A DNA stretch of 39,346 nucleotides from Bacteroidota bacterium (GCA_037133915.1 JBAXND010000041.1:1-39346), one strand, 5' to 3'. Shown: positions 1 to 10,760, numbered from the stretch's first letter. The notes: generated by a model from the sequence alone, not told the origin. Program-made: numbers and translations.

Positions 1-44
1 GCTTATGCTTCGGCTTCTTTCAAACTTTTACCGGACAACAGTGA
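1..44. repeat. Left copy of a 44-bp inverted repeat shared with the right end (probable chimeric join)
   Basis: These bases are an exact reverse complement of 39295-39338. At the right end the sequence lies inside malQ on the minus strand. Here the same malQ codons would read AYASASFKLLPDNS in frame 1 of the plus strand, while the adjoining giant gene runs in frame 2, so the join is out of frame. Similarity to the other repeat units of the giant protein (a V-I-S-Y stretch before Cys and RVPVVV) begins at about base 41. I therefore read bases 1 to about 44 as foreign to the giant gene, most likely an assembly or amplification chimera. Confidence 0.85.
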
Positions 45-3000
45 TTTCTTATAATACATTTCTGTGCGCCAGTATTCGTGTTCCAGTAGTGGTTACCGTT
101 ATACCTGCCGCTCCTCCGACACAGGTTACAGCTACACCATCTAGCGTTTCGTGTGGCAATGATGTTCAACTAAATGCAATTGCTAATGGCAATGCTATTT
201 TTTGGTATACTTCACCAACAGGAGATACCGCTATCGGGTCAACTGTAAGTGGCGCAAATCTGCTGGTTACGCCATTACAAACAACAACTTATTATGCTGA
301 ATCTGCAGAAGGATTTCAAACTTTTTCACAAACATTTACAAATACAAGCACAGGAAATACCGGTTTATTACAAAGCTGGACGGTTCCTGCACAGGTAACA
401 AAAATTACCATTGAGGCGTTCGGCGCTCAGGGTGGTAGCGGTTCAGGCGGCAGTCTCACAGGCGGAAAGGGCGCCAGAATGAAAGGCGACTTCAATGTCA
501 CCCCCGGCGATGTTATTAAAATATTGGTTGGACAAGCTGGTGGATCGAGTGGTGGCCCGCATGGAAATGAAAATGGTGGTGGTGGCGGATCGTTTGTTGT
601 CAAACAATCGGGCAATGTTCCACTTCTTATTGCAGGTGGCGGTGGCGGTGGTCCATCAACTTCTTATGGTACGGCATGCAGCAGAACAGCATCTGATGCC
701 GATGGCACTACATCTACTTCAGGTGTTACTGTCGGCTGCTCAAGCACCGGTACAGGAGGCACAGGAGGAAATGGCGGATCCAGTAATGGTTCATATCAGG
801 GTGGAGCCGGAGGCGGATTCTATACTGATGGTGGCAATGGCGGAAACCATTGCGGTGTGGCTCCGGGCGGCAAATCGTACCTTAACGGTGGCGAGGGTGG
901 TTTTGCCGGTTCATGTTATGGCGGCAATTACTGGGGTGGTTATGGTGGTGGCGGATGTGGTCAATTAGGCGGTCCTGGAGCCGGTGGTGGTTATTCAGGA
1001 GGCGGTTCTGCCGGAAGTTGGTCATCATATTCTACTTATGGTGGTGGCGGTGGTTCTTATAATGCCGGAACCAATCAAATAGCAGTAAGCGGAAATAATA
1101 CAGGTCATGGTCGTGTTATAATATCATATACACTGAATCCGTGCCGAAGTTCTCGTGTTCCGGTAATTGTTTCCGTAACCCCGCTTTCTTCTGCTTCGAA
1201 CGTAACCGCAACTCCCGATACCATATGGTGTGCAGGTGTTTCTGCCCTTAAGGCAACTTCAGCAGGAAACGCTATCCATTGGTATGATTCTATTACAGGT
1301 GGCACACTTTTGGGCTCGTCCATGAGTGATAGTACCTTTAATGTATCTCCACTGGTAACAACAACATATTATGCTGAAACGTTTAACGGTAATTGCACAA
1401 CTCCCGCGAGAGTAGCAGTTGTTGTTAACGTAAAAGCTCTCACAATTCCCACCTCTGTAACAGCTAATCCCGACACCGTTTGGTGCTCTGGTACGGCCGG
1501 ACTTAAGGCAACTTCAGCCGGTAACACAATACAGTGGTTTGATTCTGTTTCAGGAGGCACTCTTTTAGGTTCCTCGCTGAGTGACAGCAGCTTTATTGTT
1601 GCTCCAACAGTAACAACAACCTATTATGCCCAGACATTCAACGGTAATTGTGTAATGCCGGTAAGGGTACCCGTTGTCATTCATGTTAAAACACTTTTAA
1701 TTCCTACCTCTGTAGCAGCATCTCCTGCAACGATTGCTTGCAGCGGCTCTTCCGATCTGTCAGCGACCGGATTCGGATACGGCATTGCATGGTACGATAA
1801 CTCTATTGGTGGAAATCTTCTAGGAACATCCGGAAACGGTGCTAATTATAATGTGTCTCCGGCGGCAACAACCACGTATTATGCCGAATCAGCCTCATTT
1901 ACAATCGGTTCTCAGACACTTAACTTCACCGACTCAATCGTAAACTGGACGGTGCCTTACGGAGTAACAAAACTTGATATTGACGCCTATGGCGCTCAGG
2001 GTGGAGGCTCAACCGGAGGCCTTGGTGCTAAAATGAAGGGTACATTTGCTGTAACTCCCGGCCAGGTTTTGAAGATATTGGTCGGCGAAACCGGACAATA
2101 TAGCAGTTCCCGCTCAGGCGGCGGTGGCGGTACTTTTGTGACCGACATCAACAATAATCCACTTGTGATTGCAGGTGGTGGCGGTGGCGGTGGCTACTGC
2201 GACGGAACAAATGGAATGCCAGGGGTAATAACGACTTCCGGAACTACATTTGGAACTGGTCATGGAAGCGGCGGTTCAGGTGGCTTCGGTATTAATGGCG
2301 GCGGCGGCGGCGGCGGCGATGGCGGTTCAGGTGGCGGCGGCGGTGGCCTTTTGGGAAAAGGTGGCGCCGGTAAAACATTTGCCGGTGATGGTAACGGTGG
2401 TGCCGGTGGTGATGGTACAGATGGCAGTGATGGTAGCGGTTCCGGCAGCCCTACAGCTCCCGGAGGCGAAAGCTTCATTAACGGTGGTGCTGGTGGTGTA
2501 TCACATGCTAACGGCGGATTTGGCGGCGGCGGCAGTGCCTATGCATGGAACTGCGGCGGTGGCGGCGGTGGCGGTTATTCCGGCGGCGGCGGCGGCGGGT
2601 ATAATGGTACCCAGCAGCCCGGTGGTGGCGGCGGTTCTATTAATAATGGAACTGACCAAATTAATATTGACGGTGTCAACCCCGGAAATGGAAAAGTAAT
2701 TATTTCATGGGACAATGTTCTTTGTTCGAGTCCTTCGAGAGTGCCTATAACTGTTACGGTTATCCCTCTAGCGCCTGCAACGAATGTCGCGGCAACTCCC
2801 GATACTATATGGTGTGGTGGCTTGTCTAATCTGAAAGCTCATTCAACTTCAGACACCATCCGATGGTACGATTCCATCTCCGGAGGAACCTTTCTGGGCA
2901 CATCATTAAGCGATAGTAATTTTAGCGTTAATCCTCTAGTCACGAAGACTTATTACGCGGAATCATACGATATTCATTGTTCAAGTCCGGTAAGGGTTGC

Positions 3001-6000
3001 AGTTACTGTTGTCGTGAAAACGTTAATTGCTCCGGCACCTTTAACAATTGCTCCGGATACAGTAAATTGCGGTACCGGCATTAACCTTACAGGATTTACT
3101 GTTGGAAGTACTATCAATTGGTATGACTTACCTGTCGGAGGAATATCAATCGGCACTTCATTAAGTGGCGACAGTATTATTTTTTATCCGTCTTCTACTA
3201 AGACCTATTATGCTGAATCATCACTCGGGCAATGTATAAGCCCGTCGAGAACCTCGATTGTGGCTCATGTGATTTCACCGGCATCTCCCACATTAGTTTC
3301 TGCAAATCCCGATACGGTTACCTGCGGAAGCACGGTTAGTCTTTCAGCCATGGGAACATCTGATTTAATCTACTGGTATGATGCGCCCTCAGGAGGTAAT
3401 CTGCTTGGTTCATCATCTAACGGAGGCGATTTCATTTACACGCCGACATCCACGATGACTTATTATGCTGATGCCGTTTCAACAGTCAGCGGCAGTATGA
3501 CATTCAATAATACGAGCACCGGAAATACCGGCACGTTACAATATTTTACGGTACCTGCAAATGTAGTATCCCTAAATATTGAGGCTTATGGCGCATCAGG
3601 AGGCAATAGCAATTCCGGAATTGGTGGTCGCGGAGCAAAAATGAGCGGCACGTTTAATGTTACCCCCGGACAGATTCTGACAATATTGGTTGGTCAGGAA
3701 GGCCCATCACAAAGCAATGATGGCGGTGGCGGCGGTGGAACATTCGTGGTTACGAATACGAATACACCTTTAATCGTTGCCGGTGGCGGCGGTGGTGCGA
3801 GTTATTCTTCCCCATGGAATGGTGTTGACGGAAATACATCCACATCAGGAACTGCCGGTACAAATGGCGGAACCGGCGGTATTAATGGTAATGGCGGTAC
3901 TTCTGAGGGATGTGCCGGCGCCGGCGGGGGATTCTATGCCGATGGGGGTAATGGACCCTCTTGCGGTAGCACATGTAACGGAGGCAAATCCTTTTTGAAT
4001 GGTGGCGAAGGTGGATGCACTTCATGGGTTATTACCGGCGGTTACGGCGGTGGTGGCGGTACCCACGGCGGTGGCTGGGGTGGCGGCGGCGGTGGCGGTT
4101 ATTCCGGCGGCGGAGCCTCAACAAGCAGTCAGTTTGGCGGTGGTGGCGGCGGTTCTTACAATGCCGGTTCAAATCAGATTAATATTGCAGGAAATAATGT
4201 CGGACACGGAAAAGTCATCATTTCATGGAATACGGTAGTTTGTTCAAGTGTTGCTAGGGTGCCCGTTCCGGTAACGGTTATTGCACCAGGTAACCCAACT
4301 TCAGCTACGGCAACTCCTGATACGATTACATGTGGCGGAACATCCAATTTAAATTCGGTTTCTGCCGGAAATGAAATCTACTGGTACACATCTGGTACAG
4401 GAGGCTCTCCGATAGGTCACTCGGCTAGCGGTGCGAATTTCATTGTCTCTCCCGATTCTACAACTACGTTTTATGCAGAATCCGGTTTTGGCGGTCCTGT
4501 AACTACTGTATTCAATTATACCGGCAACTATCAGACATGGGTTGTGCCTGCGGGCGTTAACTCAATCTCTGTGAAAGCAGCCGGAGCAGAAGGCAGCACC
4601 TATGAGCCATATTATGGATTACCGGGTAAGGGCGGAATTGTGAACACAAATCTTGCCGTTACTCCCGGAGATACTATATTTATTAAGGTTGGCGGAAAAC
4701 CTGTTGATTATCAAAGTTCTGGTTGGAACGGTGGTGCCTTTGGATCTGGTCATACCGGCTATTATGGCGGCGGTGGCGGTGGTGCAACCGACCTGAGAGC
4801 TAGCGATACTAACTACTCTAGCCTTCTCCTTGTTGCCGGTGGTGGCGGTGGTGCCGGTTACGGTACACCCGGCTGCCATGGTGGCGATGGTGGTGGTTCC
4901 AATATTGCCGGCGATGGTTCATTTAGTTATGGCTTTGACGGAAGCTATTGTGGCTCCGGAGGAAGTCAGGTTGGCGGTGGAACCGGTGCCGGAGGTGGAG
5001 GTACTGCCGGAACCAGCGGTTATGGTGGCGATGGCTATTGCTGTGGTTATGGCGATGGTGGCGGTGGCGGCGGCTATTATGGCGGTGGCGGCGGCTATTA
5101 TTATGGTGGCGGCGGCGGCGGAAGCAGTTGGGTCAACCCTAACTTCAGCTACAACAGCTCATATTATCAAGGTGGTCATCAGGGCGACGGACAGGTTACG
5201 ATAACCTACGGTATGCCTGTGTGTCCTTCTTCTGTGAGAATACCTGTAACCGTAATTGTTAAGAAAATACCCGGTGTGACAATGATTACGGCCCTCCCTG
5301 ACACCTTGTGCTTGGGCGGTCAAACAACATTAGTTGCAACATCTGCTAACGGTAGCATTAACTGGTACACAACACCAACAGGAGGCGTTTCTATAGGAAA
5401 TACCCAAAGCGGAGCCGGTCTCACACAATCATTATCTGCAACTACAACCTATTATGCAGAGGTCGTCAGTGGCGGTGCCGGTTCTCTCATTTTTGATTAT
5501 ACAGGTGGACTACAATCATGGGTAGTTCCTTCAGGTATCACAAGTGTTACTGTTGATGTATATGGCGCTCAGGGAGGAAGAGGCAATAATGGTTATTCCT
5601 CAGGAGGACTTGGTGGACGCATTAAATCAACTTTATCAGTAACCCCCGGTCAATCCCTGCATTTTATGGTTGGCGGAGCCGGTGGAAGCGGCGGCCTGCA
5701 AGGATGGAATGGTGGTGGCAAAGGAAGCCTTTCCAATCCTGAAAATTCAGGAGCCGGTGGTGGTGCTTCCGATATCAGAATAGGCGGTTACACGCTCAAC
5801 GACCGGGTAATTGTTGCCGGTGGCGGCGGTGGTGCAAGTTATGCCTGCGGCTCCGGCTCTGAAAATGGAGGTGCCGGTGGCGATACTGTTGGTGGGAATG
5901 GCAATGATTGCAATCATTATATATATTCAACCTGTGGCGGTGGTGCAACAAAATATTCCGGAGGAACGGGCGGCAGCAACGGTGGTATAGCCGGCGGATT

Positions 6001-9000
6001 CGGATATGGCGGTGCGGGATATGTAAATTACGCAGGTGGCGGTGGCGGTGGCTACTATGGTGGCGGTGGCGGTTATGCCAGCGGTGCAGGTGGCGGTGGA
6101 AGCAGTTGGGTTAACCCGGCATTAAGTAATAATACATCCTATTCAAAAGGTATTAAAACAGGCAACGGACAGGTTCGCATTTCTTGGTCGGGCGCTTCGT
6201 GTATAAGTAATACCAGAGTTCCGGTTGTTGTTATTGTTCGCCCGAATCCAACCCTCACTGTAACTCCTATATCTGATTCGATGTGCTTCGGTGGAAACGA
6301 TACGATTCATGCTATGGCTACCGGAGGCGTTGGAAACTTCACATACTATTGGACAAAATCATCCCTCAACTGTAATTCAGGGGATTCAATTATTGCAGGA
6401 GCTGATTCATCAATTCTTGCTATCAATGCCCTGACACACACAACGTATTATAAATGTATCATCACCCAATCGGGCGTTGGATGCAATACAGTGGTTTCTT
6501 CCTGCGCGACCATTACTGTACTGCCGGATCCGATTGCACCAATTATTACGGCGGTGCCTTCAGATACCAATATATGCGATAATCAAACATTATCAATTAT
6601 CCCGGTAAGCGGTAGCGGCGGATTCGGAATCTGTACTGATGAATATCGCTATTCTAAAGATAGTGGTGCCACGTGGACAGCATGGTCATCAACAATTCCT
6701 GTTTTCTCAGCCGTTGTCGGAACAAATATTATTGAAGGTCGCAGAAATTGCGGTGAAACCGGATGCAATTCCAACATCAGCAGGGTACATTGGAATATAG
6801 TAGCTCAACCCATTGCACCGATTTTTACAAAAATTCCGGCAACGGATTCTGTTTGTAGCGGAACGGCCGTTTCTGCTACATTACTGACACCCGGAAGCGG
6901 TGGAGTTGGCAGTTGCACAGACTATTATCAGTATCGTCTGGACGGAGGTGGATGGCAGACATACACTTTAGGTGCTAATCTGAATACAGCCAACCATTCT
7001 GTCGCACAGATACGCGCAGTAAAAGGTAATTGTCTTCCAGGCTCCGGCTGCCAATCAGAAAACATCTATACCTGGATTTTAATAAATACACCCATGGCGC
7101 CGCCACAAGTGCTGAAAACTCCCAACCTTTCATCTGTTTGCGAAGGAACCGATGTTTCTGCAATTATGGGAAGCAATGGTACCGGAGGTATTGGTTGTTC
7201 CGATTTTATGGAATATAACTTTGATGGCGGCACCTGGCAATTATATTCACCCGGCATGTTACTGGCAACGGCTAGTCACACTCAGGTTAATATTAGGGCA
7301 TTCCATGGTAATTGCGATAGCTTGTCAGGATGTTCTGCATCAACACCCGAGTTGGTCAGCTGGACTATAACCAGTCAACCGGCGTCTCCTATATTAACAA
7401 GATTCCCTGATGTGGATTCTGTTTGCGACGGCATGCTTGTTTCTGCTACAATTCAACTGGGTAGCGGTGGCTCTGGATGTACTGATTCCGTTCAATACCG
7501 TACGCTTGACAACTTTGGATGGAGTGCATGGATTTCCTATAATCCGGGCAGTCTCCTGAATTCCTCAGGTAAGGATAGTGTTGAAGTTAGAGCCTTCCGG
7601 GGAAATTGTAATCCCGGAGCAGGTTGTCAGGCAGGTACGATAAATATGATAGCATGGGTGATTGCCTCTCAGGTTAGTTCGCCGGTATTGGCAGCCATTC
7701 CTAATAGCTCAACGGTTTGCCTTGGCACAACCCTGTCAGGTATTGCAAGCGGCGGCAGCGGCGGTATCGCTCCATTAACCTACGAATACCAATACATGGA
7801 ACCCGGAACAACAACCTGGGTGAACGGACAGACCTGGACACCGGCGGCTTCGGGTATTGCCTATATGAGGGCACGTACCGTTTCTGCTGGTGCCGGCTGC
7901 GGCGTTTCTTCATGGGAAGTAACCGCATGGACGGTTGTAGCCGATCCGATTATCAGTGGAATCACGGCCGATACGGTTTGTACCGGCGGCAGTTCTATTG
8001 TAAGCATCAGTGTAAGCGGTGGTGTCGGAACAACAACCTATCAATGGGAAAACAGCCCGTTCGGTTGTAACGGACCATGGACACAAGTAGGCACAAACAG
8101 CCCGAGTCTGAATACCGGCAGCCTTACGGCAACTCAGTATTACCGCTGTCTGGTGAATCAGAGCGGAAGCGACTGCAATGCCACTTCATCGTGTATTACG
8201 GTGGTAGTTATTCCCGATCCTGTTTTGTCAAGTCTTACCGACGATACCATTTGCAGCGGACAGAGTACCACACTTTCGGTTACATCAACCGGAGGTTACG
8301 GAAGTCCTCAGTATCAGTGGCAACAATCAACGGTGGGATGCAACGGACCGTGGTTAAATATCGGCGGAAACGCATCATCACTCATTACCGGAAGTCTTAC
8401 CAATACTACCTATTACCATTGTATTGTTACTCAGCCCGGAATTGGTGGATGCCAGAGTACCACCGGATGTGCCACGATTACTGTTCCCGGCACACCTACT
8501 CAACCTATGCTTACCGGCACGCCCAATAATGCGGTTGTATGCCTCGGCACAACCCTGTCAGGTATTGCCAGTGGCGGCAGCGGCGGTATCGCTCCATTAA
8601 CCTACGAATACCAATACATGGAACCCGGAACAACAACCTGGGTGAACGGACAGACCTGGACACCGGCGGCTTCGGGTATTGCCTATATGAGGGCACGTAC
8701 CGTTTCTGCTGGTGCCGGCTGCGGCGTTTCTTCATGGGAAGTAACCGCATGGACGGTTGTAGCCGATCCGATTATCAGTGGAATCACGGCCGATACGGTT
8801 TGTACCGGCGGCAGTTCTATTGTAAGCATCAGTGTAAGCGGTGGTGTCGGAACAACAACCTATCAATGGGAAAACAGCCCGTTCGGTTGTAACGGACCAT
8901 GGACACAAGTAGGCACAAACAGCCCGAGTCTGAATACCGGCAGCCTTACGGCAACTCAGTATTACCGCTGTCTGGTGAATCAGAGCGGAAGCGACTGCAA

Positions 9001-10738
9001 TGCCACTTCATCGTGTATTACGGTGGTAGTTATTCCCGATCCTGTTTTGTCAAGTCTTACCGACGATACCATTTGCAGCGGACAGAGTACCACACTTTCG
9101 GTTACATCAACCGGAGGTTACGGAAGTCCTCAGTATCAGTGGCAACAATCAACGGTGGGATGCAACGGACCGTGGTTAAATATCGGCGGAAACGCATCAT
9201 CACTCATTACCGGAAGTCTGAACACTACAACGTATTATCATTGTATTGTTACTCAGCCCGGAATTGGCGGATGCCAGAGTACAACAGGATGTGCCACGAT
9301 TATTGTTCCCGGCGCACCCACTCAACCCGTACTTACAGGAACACCCAATAATGCGGTTGTATGTCTGGGAACAACCCTGTCAGGTATTGCCAGTGGCGGC
9401 AGCGGCGGCATTGCCCCATTAACCTACGAATATCAGTACATGGAACCCGGAACATCCGTTTGGGTGAGCGGACAGACATGGACACCTTCGGCTTCGGGCA
9501 TTGCTTATATGAGAGCAAGAACCGTTTCTGCAGGTGCAGGATGCGGCGTTTCTGCATGGGAAGTAATTGCCTGGACTGTAATTCCGGCGCTTACTACAAC
9601 GGGTCCTGTTGACGATTCTGTTTGTTATAATACATCAGCGAACGTGTCCGTATCAGTAAACGGCGGTCTTGGAACGGCAGCTTACCAGTGGCAGTATTCC
9701 GCCAACGGATGTAACGGTCCGTGGACAAATGTCGGCACGAGCAATGCGGTATACAATACCGGCGCGTTGATTGCCGATGCATGGTTCCGCTGTATTGTAA
9801 ATCTGAGCGGTAGTGTATGCACTGATACTTCGGGTTGCGCAAAGGTTAGTGTAATTGCTATACCGAATGTGATTGCACCTGTTGATGCCCATATCTGTAT
9901 AGGCGATACGGCAAACCTGAGTGTTACTGTAAATGGTGGCACCGGAAGCATAAGCTATCAGTGGCAATATTCCAGTTCCGGATGCGGTGGTCCGTGGACA
10001 AATACAGGAATGAATTCTCCGACGTATTCCGAGGCGGCGACCACTTCTGCAACTTACCAGTGTGTGATTACCCAAAGTGTTGGCTCCTGCAGTGTAACAT
10101 CGGGATGTGCTGCCATTACGGTTAATCCTGTTTATTCTTTCAGCGAAAGCCAAAACACCTGTGCGGGTGTGGCTTATAACTGGCATGGAACGGATTATCT
10201 GAGCAGCGGTACTTATTTCGCGAACTATACTACTTCCTTAGGATGCGATAGTACATACACCTTGCATCTCACGGTAGATACTGTGGAAACAGGCGTTTCC
10301 ATTTCGGGAGTAACCATAACCTCTCTGGCAACTAACGCGACTTACCAGTGGCTGAATTGCGATAGCAGTTATGCGCCCATCAGTGGTCAGACCATGGCAG
10401 ATTATACTCCGGCAACCGACGGAAATTATGCAGTGCTTGTTACTCAGGGGGCATGTTCTGATACATCGGCATGTATTGCGATTATGACCACCGGAATATC
10501 AGCTGCTGATAATATGGGAATATCGCTGTATCCTAACCCTTCAAACGGAAACTTCACGATAACACTTGATGAAAACGCCGAAGTGGAAGTGTTTAATGCA
10601 ATAGGCAGTTTGGTTTATACCAACCGGTTTGCAAAAGGCACGCATCAATTATCCCTCGACCTGGCTGATGGTGTTTATCTTTTGAAAGCTTACGATAACA
10701 AGGTGTCGCACTATTTCAAGATGGTGATACAGAAATGA
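5..10738 (+). CDS. Giant T9SS-exported adhesin-like protein, 5' end missing
   Basis: This open frame of about 3,570 codons encodes a repetitive surface or secreted protein. The N-terminus with its signal peptide is missing; the first ~13 residues come from the chimeric 44-bp segment. Ig-like units of about 75 residues (Cys near the start, WY in the middle, TTTYYAES at the end, then SRVPVxVxV; Ig_7/CHU_C-associated type) alternate with five glycine-rich domains resembling the ALK/LTK-type Gly-rich family, at about nt 330-1130, 1905-2715, 3490-4225, 4495-5215 and 5480-6195. From about nt 6240 to 10140 there are longer Cys-bearing Ig/PKD-like repeats, including a near-exact 274-residue duplication. 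The last ~75 residues (from LYPNPSNGNF) form a T9SS type A sorting domain, so outer-membrane export is expected. Adhesion or a gliding role is inferred from architecture only. A terminator follows at once. Confidence 0.9.
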   Translation: MLRLLSNFYRTTVISYNTFLCASIRVPVVVTVIPAAPPTQVTATPSSVSCGNDVQLNAIANGNAIFWYTSPTGDTAIGSTVSGANLLVTPLQTTTYYAESAEGFQTFSQTFTNTSTGNTGLLQSWTVPAQVTKITIEAFGAQGGSGSGGSLTGGKGARMKGDFNVTPGDVIKILVGQAGGSSGGPHGNENGGGGGSFVVKQSGNVPLLIAGGGGGGPSTSYGTACSRTASDADGTTSTSGVTVGCSSTGTGGTGGNGGSSNGSYQGGAGGGFYTDGGNGGNHCGVAPGGKSYLNGGEGGFAGSCYGGNYWGGYGGGGCGQLGGPGAGGGYSGGGSAGSWSSYSTYGGGGGSYNAGTNQIAVSGNNTGHGRVIISYTLNPCRSSRVPVIVSVTPLSSASNVTATPDTIWCAGVSALKATSAGNAIHWYDSITGGTLLGSSMSDSTFNVSPLVTTTYYAETFNGNCTTPARVAVVVNVKALTIPTSVTANPDTVWCSGTAGLKATSAGNTIQWFDSVSGGTLLGSSLSDSSFIVAPTVTTTYYAQTFNGNCVMPVRVPVVIHVKTLLIPTSVAASPATIACSGSSDLSATGFGYGIAWYDNSIGGNLLGTSGNGANYNVSPAATTTYYAESASFTIGSQTLNFTDSIVNWTVPYGVTKLDIDAYGAQGGGSTGGLGAKMKGTFAVTPGQVLKILVGETGQYSSSRSGGGGGTFVTDINNNPLVIAGGGGGGGYCDGTNGMPGVITTSGTTFGTGHGSGGSGGFGINGGGGGGGDGGSGGGGGGLLGKGGAGKTFAGDGNGGAGGDGTDGSDGSGSGSPTAPGGESFINGGAGGVSHANGGFGGGGSAYAWNCGGGGGGGYSGGGGGGYNGTQQPGGGGGSINNGTDQINIDGVNPGNGKVIISWDNVLCSSPSRVPITVTVIPLAPATNVAATPDTIWCGGLSNLKAHSTSDTIRWYDSISGGTFLGTSLSDSNFSVNPLVTKTYYAESYDIHCSSPVRVAVTVVVKTLIAPAPLTIAPDTVNCGTGINLTGFTVGSTINWYDLPVGGISIGTSLSGDSIIFYPSSTKTYYAESSLGQCISPSRTSIVAHVISPASPTLVSANPDTVTCGSTVSLSAMGTSDLIYWYDAPSGGNLLGSSSNGGDFIYTPTSTMTYYADAVSTVSGSMTFNNTSTGNTGTLQYFTVPANVVSLNIEAYGASGGNSNSGIGGRGAKMSGTFNVTPGQILTILVGQEGPSQSNDGGGGGGTFVVTNTNTPLIVAGGGGGASYSSPWNGVDGNTSTSGTAGTNGGTGGINGNGGTSEGCAGAGGGFYADGGNGPSCGSTCNGGKSFLNGGEGGCTSWVITGGYGGGGGTHGGGWGGGGGGGYSGGGASTSSQFGGGGGGSYNAGSNQINIAGNNVGHGKVIISWNTVVCSSVARVPVPVTVIAPGNPTSATATPDTITCGGTSNLNSVSAGNEIYWYTSGTGGSPIGHSASGANFIVSPDSTTTFYAESGFGGPVTTVFNYTGNYQTWVVPAGVNSISVKAAGAEGSTYEPYYGLPGKGGIVNTNLAVTPGDTIFIKVGGKPVDYQSSGWNGGAFGSGHTGYYGGGGGGATDLRASDTNYSSLLLVAGGGGGAGYGTPGCHGGDGGGSNIAGDGSFSYGFDGSYCGSGGSQVGGGTGAGGGGTAGTSGYGGDGYCCGYGDGGGGGGYYGGGGGYYYGGGGGGSSWVNPNFSYNSSYYQGGHQGDGQVTITYGMPVCPSSVRIPVTVIVKKIPGVTMITALPDTLCLGGQTTLVATSANGSINWYTTPTGGVSIGNTQSGAGLTQSLSATTTYYAEVVSGGAGSLIFDYTGGLQSWVVPSGITSVTVDVYGAQGGRGNNGYSSGGLGGRIKSTLSVTPGQSLHFMVGGAGGSGGLQGWNGGGKGSLSNPENSGAGGGASDIRIGGYTLNDRVIVAGGGGGASYACGSGSENGGAGGDTVGGNGNDCNHYIYSTCGGGATKYSGGTGGSNGGIAGGFGYGGAGYVNYAGGGGGGYYGGGGGYASGAGGGGSSWVNPALSNNTSYSKGIKTGNGQVRISWSGASCISNTRVPVVVIVRPNPTLTVTPISDSMCFGGNDTIHAMATGGVGNFTYYWTKSSLNCNSGDSIIAGADSSILAINALTHTTYYKCIITQSGVGCNTVVSSCATITVLPDPIAPIITAVPSDTNICDNQTLSIIPVSGSGGFGICTDEYRYSKDSGATWTAWSSTIPVFSAVVGTNIIEGRRNCGETGCNSNISRVHWNIVAQPIAPIFTKIPATDSVCSGTAVSATLLTPGSGGVGSCTDYYQYRLDGGGWQTYTLGANLNTANHSVAQIRAVKGNCLPGSGCQSENIYTWILINTPMAPPQVLKTPNLSSVCEGTDVSAIMGSNGTGGIGCSDFMEYNFDGGTWQLYSPGMLLATASHTQVNIRAFHGNCDSLSGCSASTPELVSWTITSQPASPILTRFPDVDSVCDGMLVSATIQLGSGGSGCTDSVQYRTLDNFGWSAWISYNPGSLLNSSGKDSVEVRAFRGNCNPGAGCQAGTINMIAWVIASQVSSPVLAAIPNSSTVCLGTTLSGIASGGSGGIAPLTYEYQYMEPGTTTWVNGQTWTPAASGIAYMRARTVSAGAGCGVSSWEVTAWTVVADPIISGITADTVCTGGSSIVSISVSGGVGTTTYQWENSPFGCNGPWTQVGTNSPSLNTGSLTATQYYRCLVNQSGSDCNATSSCITVVVIPDPVLSSLTDDTICSGQSTTLSVTSTGGYGSPQYQWQQSTVGCNGPWLNIGGNASSLITGSLTNTTYYHCIVTQPGIGGCQSTTGCATITVPGTPTQPMLTGTPNNAVVCLGTTLSGIASGGSGGIAPLTYEYQYMEPGTTTWVNGQTWTPAASGIAYMRARTVSAGAGCGVSSWEVTAWTVVADPIISGITADTVCTGGSSIVSISVSGGVGTTTYQWENSPFGCNGPWTQVGTNSPSLNTGSLTATQYYRCLVNQSGSDCNATSSCITVVVIPDPVLSSLTDDTICSGQSTTLSVTSTGGYGSPQYQWQQSTVGCNGPWLNIGGNASSLITGSLNTTTYYHCIVTQPGIGGCQSTTGCATIIVPGAPTQPVLTGTPNNAVVCLGTTLSGIASGGSGGIAPLTYEYQYMEPGTSVWVSGQTWTPSASGIAYMRARTVSAGAGCGVSAWEVIAWTVIPALTTTGPVDDSVCYNTSANVSVSVNGGLGTAAYQWQYSANGCNGPWTNVGTSNAVYNTGALIADAWFRCIVNLSGSVCTDTSGCAKVSVIAIPNVIAPVDAHICIGDTANLSVTVNGGTGSISYQWQYSSSGCGGPWTNTGMNSPTYSEAATTSATYQCVITQSVGSCSVTSGCAAITVNPVYSFSESQNTCAGVAYNWHGTDYLSSGTYFANYTTSLGCDSTYTLHLTVDTVETGVSISGVTITSLATNATYQWLNCDSSYAPISGQTMADYTPATDGNYAVLVTQGACSDTSACIAIMTTGISAADNMGISLYPNPSNGNFTITLDENAEVEVFNAIGSLVYTNRFAKGTHQLSLDLADGVYLLKAYDNKVSHYFKMVIQK
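7751..9219 (+). repeat. 822-bp tandem duplication inside the giant gene
   Basis: Bases 7751-8397 and 8573-9219 read as identical (647 bp, offset 822 bp, which is 274 codons). The remainder of each period, and a third partial copy from about 9395, has diverged, for example TTTW against TSVW in the protein. The repeat covers an Ig-like module ending in TVVADP plus two PKD-like modules. The multiple-of-three period keeps the frame. Near-identity next to divergent copies indicates a recent duplication or gene conversion, and it is also a place where short-read assembly can miscount copies. Confidence 0.9.
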
Positions 10739-10760
10739 GGCAGTGACTGATGTTATGATA

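Noticed and set aside
7701..9557. Possible CRISPR-like or satellite array
   Set aside because: The period is 822 bp, in frame, and encodes Ig/PKD-like protein modules. There are no short repeats with unique spacers.
9653..10186. 177-codon open frame antisense to the giant gene, and many similar antisense or shifted frames across 0.4-10 kb
   Set aside because: They mirror the repetitive Gly/Thr/Ser codons of the giant gene and have low-complexity or Cys/Arg-rich products, with no signal or motif.
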